Shown piece by piece: positions 59,073 to 64,000 of a stretch of 64,000 bases of DNA. The DNA is taken from contig WFMF01000201.1 in the NCBI GenBank assembly GCA_011033025.1, positions 124,001 through 188,000 of the forward strand, read 5' to 3'. This DNA is from Beroe forskalii. Taxonomy: Eukaryota; Ctenophora; Nuda; Beroida; Beroidae. The notes beneath the pieces are model-generated. The model was not told the origin of the DNA. It did no database searches and was given only the letters and a program-made list of their open reading frames with translations. The position numbers and the translations under genes are program-made. Within the stretch, counting starts at the first letter, position 1; every line of letters starts with the position of its first letter.

Positions 59073-62000
59073 CTGGGAGAGGAAGGGATAAGAGATAAGA
59101 TGGGAGATACATGATGGGAGATACTGAGATAAGACATAAGAGATAAGGGACAAGGTAGAGATAAGAAGGATAAGTATACTCCGAGAGGAACACAATTTAC
59201 AGAACAGTAGGCTGTCAGGAAATAGACAAACTTTAAAATGAGGCGATAGCAATAAATAGCGGTTCAAGCAATAGTTAAAAGGGCGAAAAGCAAATGATCA
59301 GCTACCATCGCCTACCTGAGAGTCTGCTCGGAGGGAGCTATAGCCATCTTCCTACAGATCTTAACCTTGACATCTTGCACCGTATCATATGAACTAACGT
59401 TCAGTTCCTTGTCTCCTCTCCTACCCCTCTTACCTTCTATCTTCTCTTCTCGTAGGTATATCGTCTGTGGGGATTACAGGTTAGATTCAGTGGGGATCAG
59501 GGAGGTTGCCTGTATCGGAGGTTTAATATGAGCATGAAATGTGATTGGCCAAACGAGGTCTTCATACGTCGCTCGATTTATTAACTACTAGGGATGCATA
59601 TGCGATCAATACATGAAAAAACTATGTTATGCGTGTTATATGATTACAAGCGATACCTTCATTCAGTCGGCCAAAACATGCCCTGTAAGCCTATCTATTC
59701 ACCTGATCGACGTAAGCATCGTGCAGCATCACACAGCCCTGCTTACACACTGCAGGATCACTAAACAGAGGGACGGAGAAGTTACTTGCTGCCACACCCG
59801 GGTCAACAGTGTCATCAAACTCGTCAGTTTCACACTTCAGAGCGATGGTGGGGCCGAAGTGCAAGAATAGCAGCTCCCATTCAGACTCCTGCAAAGGGGG
59901 ATGCCGGGATGTGATTCGTTGATACTTTTGTTTAGTTATTGCCAATGAAATGCTGGCACATCTAATGACTCAATGAAAACGGAGGAATTAAAGAAAATGC
60001 AAAATCTCTGACTTTTACTTTTCGTTTTCTCAAAAACAAACGATCACTAATTTCCCAAATATCGATATATGAGATAGAATTACCGCACCTTGATAAAAGC
60101 AGCGTGCTCCAAAGCATCAGTAGTCAGCATAGAGTGTTTGCATATCAACACAGAGTTATCCACTGATATACGCTCCTGTATCTTCTTCTTGTACAACGGC
60201 TGTAAGTCCTGTGGAAAGGAGGGAGTTAAGAACTTAACACTTTAAGAGGAGACGTCCTGCTTTTGAGGTCAGAAAGAGAGTAGTCAGAAAGAGGGTAGTC
60301 AGAAAGAGGGTAGTCAGAAAGAGGGTACAAGTCATGCTTTTTCACGGTTTTTATAGCTCCAAAAGTCTCGAAATCACTACTTGCCAAGGAGGTAGTAGGC
60401 CACAGAGTTTATAATTTAGTCTCTCTCGCCGCTGTAAAGTGCACTTTAAATGCGTCTGTTTTGTATGGGTGACTACAGACAAGGATAGATCATAATGGCT
60501 GCTTGACATCCATTTCAAACGAGCATCACACTCCGTAAAATTCGGAGAATACACTGATAATTACAGCAATGTGTAAGCGGAGTAGGGTGACAATTGAAAT
60601 CCTGATTTTTCATAAATAACGTGAGCTACAATTCTCAGCAGATTACCAAAAATCGTCACAATTGAGAAAAATTAATTCCTCAGTTTAAGCACCTTATTAA
60701 AGAACTCCTGAGTCCTGAACGCAAATTAAAACAAGGCTAAACTGTACAACCGTACAAGTCAGAGTAGTGCAATCAGTAAACAGGACTACTGCCATCCTCA
60801 AAATGAGGTTCCCTAAACGGTAATCTGATACGGTAAACCTTGCAAGCCAATTAAAAACATGCATATATCCGTTACACTTAGCGTATAGAGTTACTACTGT
60901 ACTGAGTACTCTTTGAAGTTGGGACACTGATAAAGTAGATTGGAGTGTAGGAGAGGGGGTAAAATATCCCAAATTTTTATCCGGGGCCCTTTCTCCACCC
61001 TTATGGGACGAACACACAGGCTGCTGATAAAATGGCACACTAGAAGCGTCGCTCATTGTATTTCGACCCGAAAAATAATTCGATTTTCGGCAATCATTTC
61101 TTGAAAAATATACAAACGATACCAACTTTGAAAATAATGCTGAATGAGATGAAAGCATATAACTCACCTGTTGGATGAAGCTGACGGGCACAATGTAGGG
61201 CGTCAGCCCAGGAATGTAGGGGAAAACCACAGAGGATATGAGACGGCTTAAGTCTTTCTTGAGGAGGAAGAGGGAGGAGAAGTAGAGTTGTTCTGTGTCT
61301 GATTCGTTGGTGCAGGTCTCACATTCAGGGGTAGAGAAGTCGGGGGTTGGGAACTGAGGGAGGAAGTAAATAGGGGAGGTTTGTTTGGTAACTTTCGCCT
61401 CAAAATTGATGACTTCTGCCTCAAAATTATGTGTTTATAAGAATAAGGTTAAAAAATCGCTCTTAATAACCTCGTTGAAATATTTCTTCAGAATCGGTTG
61501 TGTGTCGGTGGATATGAGTTTTCTGCGTTTGGCTTGGGGATCAAGTTGACCATGCCTACACAACACGTCCTTATTGAAATCACCACCTGAAAAATCAGCC
61601 GAATGAACTATGATAATCAGATAAGTAAATATCAAATTATATTGAAATTTTTGTCCGGTTATTGATATGCACTTATTATGGTCGTCGAACTTGAATGGCT
61701 TGATATTTGAAGGATGGCTAAGATATTTAAAGACCTCCGATCAACGGACACGCTTTCAAAATGAATTTAATGAAATAGATTTTGAAATAGTAAAAATTTC
61801 AGAATCAGATAGTACCTTGCCTCACTAACTTCTTAAAGTTTTTAATGTCGTCTTTCACGGCCCACCACCCACATTCAGAGTCGATGTTCTGGGAATGGAT
61901 TCTGTTGTCGATAAATGTTCATAAAATCTTTAGTATGATACCAGATACGATATAATCGTGAACCGTCATGCACCATTGACCAGTCGCCGCGTATGAAAGG

Positions 62001-63815
62001 CGATAAAAGGAAATAAAACAGCCGAATCAATATTAAAAAAATACTAAACAGTGATTTAGTCAAACCGTCACCTTTATCTGAGTAATGGTTTTCCCGTCCT
62101 GATCTAAACTCAGATCGTACATATGAGACTGTAAATCCAGCTCCACACAGGAATTACACAACACCAACTTATCGAAGGGGTGGCCGAGTGTGTTGCTGGA
62201 AGAATAGTCTGGAGAAGGGCGTGGTCCATCGTTGCTGAACGACACAACATCTCGCAGAATGTTCTCGTTGATGTACTTGATGTTCTTCAGGTTGTGATAC
62301 GATAATCTGTTGTGGAAACACAGGAAATCTGAATCAGACACCCCATTGCTGCCCGAATACGAAACATCCGTGGTATTTGGGGAAAATCCCAAAGATGCCC
62401 CCTGATTTCTACACGGAACAATGTTTCCTGAACGATTCAAAGTCTGAGATACGCCAGATTTTAACCAAGCCTTGAGCATTGCCGTAGGAACAGGTGCGAA
62501 TTCAGTCTCACTCTCGGCGGCGATGTTACAGCAGATGCTTCTCATGAGGGCAGTTTTCGATTCTCGGCTAGTTCGGAGATCACTTCGCTGCTCCACGAGA
62601 AGGTTACGGAGCTCTTGAAACTCCTGATTGTCTGCGATTGTTTGTTCTAGAAGGTCTGATGGGGCTTCTGCCCGGGGTGAAGGAATGTCTGATAAGAGAG
62701 TGGGTTGGGATGAAGGGGCAGGATGGGACGAGGAGGCAGGTTGAGATGAAGCGGGTTGGGAAGAGGAGGCGGGATGAGAGGACGCTGGCTGAGATGAAGA
62801 AAGTCCAGATAAGGGGGGTTGAGAAGATGTTGGAGCATCAGCCGGAGTGGGCTCAGATTTAGGGTTGTTATCTGATAAAGGTTCAGACTTAACGAGTGTA
62901 GAGGATAATGAGATTGGTTCAGACTTGACGGTTGGGAATTTTGACTTAACTTCACGTGACTCAATCTTCACAAATATATCGGATTTGATAGGTTCAGTAA
63001 AATCAAGTATAATATCCGTAGTGGGTTCAGTTTTAACAACGGGATTAGAATCTGCTGAAGGTTCCACTTTGATTGGTGGTGGGGATGGCGATCGTTTGAG
63101 ATCAGGCTGTTCTGCTGGCTTAATGTCTTCTGACTCAGCTTCTTCTTCTGGCTTAACCACATCGCCCGAACCAACAGTCGATGCGGGATCAATCAAGTCA
63201 GCCAGACACGGATTACTAACCATCCCACTTGTTGAACCAGTCTCGTATATCAACATGTAGACACTCTGAGAACAATACTCATTAGCCTTACATCCCGGTC
63301 TTCGTGCTGTACTCAAATCATACGACCTCAGATTCAATGTCCTGGATTCACTGACTACATCGTCATTGAAAGGGTTGGATTGTAGTGGAATCTGAGGAGC
63401 TGAAGATGAAGGGTGTGCGGGTATTTGTTGATCATGTAACACCGCTCCACCTTCCGTAAGGCATTACACTGACTGCAGTGGTAGCTGTTTTCTCCCTCTA
63501 GGATCTCCACTGCACTGAGCTGCTGGATTCGCTCCACCTAGTAGAGACACATAGGATGGAGTTGCAGCAAACATTGAATTGCTTATAATTATGAGCTTTT
63601 TGGCATGATTTTATCAAGTTTCATGTAAATCGAAAAAGCATAAGACTGCGTATAAAAATGGTATAAAATCCTATACGTTTCTAGTTTCTACCCACCAGGC
63701 TCTGACTCTTGGGTTCTATCTGGAGTTTAAGGTCGGTGAAGTCGCTGGTTCTGGTTGTGATGTTACTGCAGGTTAGACACCGCATTACGTAGCTTCCTGC
63801 ACCCTTGCAGCTGTC
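58904..63815 (-). CDS. USP48: USP48-like ubiquitin carboxyl-terminal hydrolase, 3' eleven exons, His-box segment missing
   Basis: USP48 is a nuclear cysteine deubiquitinase with a USP catalytic core, DUSP domains and a C-terminal ubiquitin-like domain. On the minus strand I join 63815-63696, 63537-62072, 61888-61816, 61586-61471, 61353-61168, 60707-60693, 60208-60089, 59888-59703, 59464-59316 and 59072-58904, with matching phases except inside 63537-62072. The order matches human USP48: zinc-binding part of the catalytic core (CLTCSNITTRTSDF; YHCSQCNALRK), LHLQLLRF, FND box, YMLIYETG, DUSP-type regions (WLKSG.., CRHGQLD, ESEWELL), the UBL (LNVSSYDTVQDVKVKICRKM) and the ending EEQGFKGTALSGHL, like EEGFKGTGLLGH. 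The His box (GHY region) between LQLLRF and FND is absent and the frame changes there. N-terminal exons with the catalytic Cys lie beyond 64000. That makes ten listed segments; the exon beyond the window would be the next. Confidence 0.9.
59316..59464 (-). CDS. USP48: USP48 exon (ubiquitin-like domain, part 1)
   Basis: Acceptor ATCCCCACAG, donor CTCAG|GTAGGC. Encodes TIYLREEKIEGKRGRRGDKE then LNVSSYDTVQDVKVKICRKM and APSEQTL. Confidence 0.9.
59703..59888 (-). CDS. USP48: USP48 exon (third DUSP, rest)
   Basis: Acceptor CCTTTGCAG, donor GATCAG|GTGAAT, 62 codons from ESEWELLFLHFGPTIALK to GCVMLHDAYVDQ. Confidence 0.9.
60089..60208 (-). CDS. USP48: USP48 exon (third DUSP start)
   Basis: Acceptor CTTTCCACAG, donor ATCAAG|GTGCGG, 40 codons: DLQPLYKKKIQERISVDNSV then LICKHSMLTTDALEHAAFIK. 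Confidence 0.9.
60240..60330. repeat. AGTCAGAAAGAGGGT short tandem repeat in a USP48 intron
   Basis: Three to four copies of a 15-base unit (AGTCAGAAAGAGGGT) at about 60267-60327. Confidence 0.75.
60693..60707 (-). CDS. USP48: USP48 15-nt microexon (EFFNK)
   Basis: Five codons between GGACTCAG and AATAAG|GTGCTT. In frame it gives IQQ-EFFNK-DLQPLYKK, aligning with VSQFFVEEWRKF in human USP48. A second AG seven bases upstream would break the frame, which decides the acceptor. Confidence 0.75.
61168..61353 (-). CDS. USP48: USP48 exon (second DUSP, rest)
   Basis: Acceptor CTTCCTCCCTCAG, donor CAACAG|GTGAGT, 62 codons. Encodes FPTPDFSTPECETCTNESDT to PVSFIQQ, with the CxxC expected after APEFP in the family. 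Confidence 0.9.
61471..61586 (-). CDS. USP48: USP48 exon (start of second DUSP)
   Basis: Acceptor GATTTTTCAG, donor AACGAG|GTTATT (unusual +3 to +6). Encodes GDFNKDVLCRHGQLDPQAKR then RKLISTDTQPILKKYFNE. Confidence 0.85.
61816..61888 (-). CDS. USP48: USP48 exon (end of first DUSP region)
   Basis: Acceptor CATTCCCAG, donor GCAAG|GTACTATC. Encodes NIDSECGWWAVKDDIKNFKK LVRQ, matching GFWVGKSSLRSW in human USP48. Confidence 0.85.
62072..63537 (-). CDS. USP48: USP48 large exon with frame-changing gap and SUMO-site insert
   Basis: Acceptor TCTCTACTAG, donor ATAAAG|GTGACG. From 63537 the frame reads VERIQQLSAVEILEGENSYH then CSQCNALRKVERCY and LHLQLLRFHYN, and would stop soon after. The frame open from 63442 carries FNDDVV (Asn-Asp box), KANEYCSQSVYMLIYETG, six psi-K-x-E motifs, a Ser/Gln/Pro repeat, and a DUSP-like region (VPTAMLKAWLKSG; FLCFHNRLSYHNLKNIKYIN; LVLCNSCVELDL). 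The two parts abut at about 63370-63390, without the roughly 55 residues that hold GHY in the human protein. Confidence 0.85.
63696..63815 (-). CDS. USP48: USP48 exon: zinc-ribbon part of the catalytic domain
   Basis: Acceptor CCCTCCTCAG, donor AGCCTG|GTGGGTAG, 40 codons. Carries CLTC, the first CxxC of the USP zinc ribbon, and TSDFTDLKLQI. Confidence 0.9.
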
Positions 63816-64000
63816 CTGAGGAGGGAATATTCTTATTTGAACTTAATAATAATAATTAAACATTTTTAATTAATCGCCCTAAAGCCCTAAACTTGAAAGG
63901 ATAGGTGGTCCTTATATGTTTATAAAAATTAACAAGTTTCTTTCAAAAAGGAAAAAAAACCCCCTGAATTTGGAAAAGAAGGGGACCCCTGAATTGGGGG
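63816..64000. other. USP48 intron; odd last ~50 bases
   Basis: AT-rich intron to about 63950. The last 50 bases contain A8, CCCCCTGAATTTGG and, 17 bases later, CCCCTGAATTGGGGG. This self-similar low-complexity end looks like a sequence-end artefact rather than genuine intron. Confidence 0.35.

Noticed and set aside
62638-63260. Plus-strand open frames opposite the USP48 large exon
   Set aside because: They are shadows of the low-complexity coding repeats on the minus strand.

Overview
The window looks like nuclear DNA of an animal, probably a marine invertebrate. It is AT-rich, gene-sparse and full of short repeats. Genes are split by GT-AG introns of very variable size, and start codons sit in Kozak-like contexts. 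Recognisable products are animal cell-biology proteins: clathrin light chain, a USP48-type deubiquitinase, a class I myosin tail (TH1) and a rhodopsin-like GPCR. I cannot name the species. A non-bilaterian such as a ctenophore is only a guess. Nothing looks bacterial, and I see no CRISPR array or operon.

Layout. 1-21.6 kb is almost all non-coding, with one good first-exon candidate at 3467-3583 (minus). 21615-22004 (minus) is a convincing first coding exon of an unidentified gene. 22-43.9 kb is a gene desert holding a ~143-bp tandem array interrupted by a GC-rich 11-bp minisatellite, several foldback elements and a tRNA-like sequence. 43.9-45 kb has orphan exon candidates (minus), one preceded by an in-frame 21-bp minisatellite and one crossing an in-frame TGA. 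46.8-48.6 kb holds the last exons of a myosin-I TH1 tail (minus). 49.5-50.7 kb holds a single-exon GPCR (plus) with two frame changes. 55.2-57.6 kb is a complete four-exon clathrin light chain gene (minus, 230 aa). 58.9-63.8 kb holds eleven 3' exons of a USP48 homologue (minus), whose 5' part lies beyond the window.

Strongest observations. (1) The USP48 homologue lacks the segment that should carry the catalytic His box, and the junction changes reading frame, although all other exons are intact. The same exon carries a lineage-specific insert with six SUMO-consensus psi-K-x-E sites. (2) TGACGTCA occurs 13 times in 64 kb, where about one is expected. Most copies, and several degenerate ones, sit in a larger repeat (TGATAATGACGTCATTATCA core, flanked by AAACC on one side and AACGGCC on the other) found in both orientations. 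(3) One AGTGGTGTCA minisatellite occurs twice, about 32 kb apart and in opposite orientations. (4) There are several foldback elements, including a perfect 38-bp inverted repeat and a set sharing inverted CCAAT boxes. I see no clearly new multi-gene system. The CRE-core repeat family and the altered USP48 are the best candidates for new biology.

The genes appear functionally independent: endocytic coat, nuclear deubiquitination, membrane-bound actin motor and receptor signalling. Exon coordinates were worked out by hand from splice signals and reading-frame continuity, so single-base shifts at boundaries are possible.
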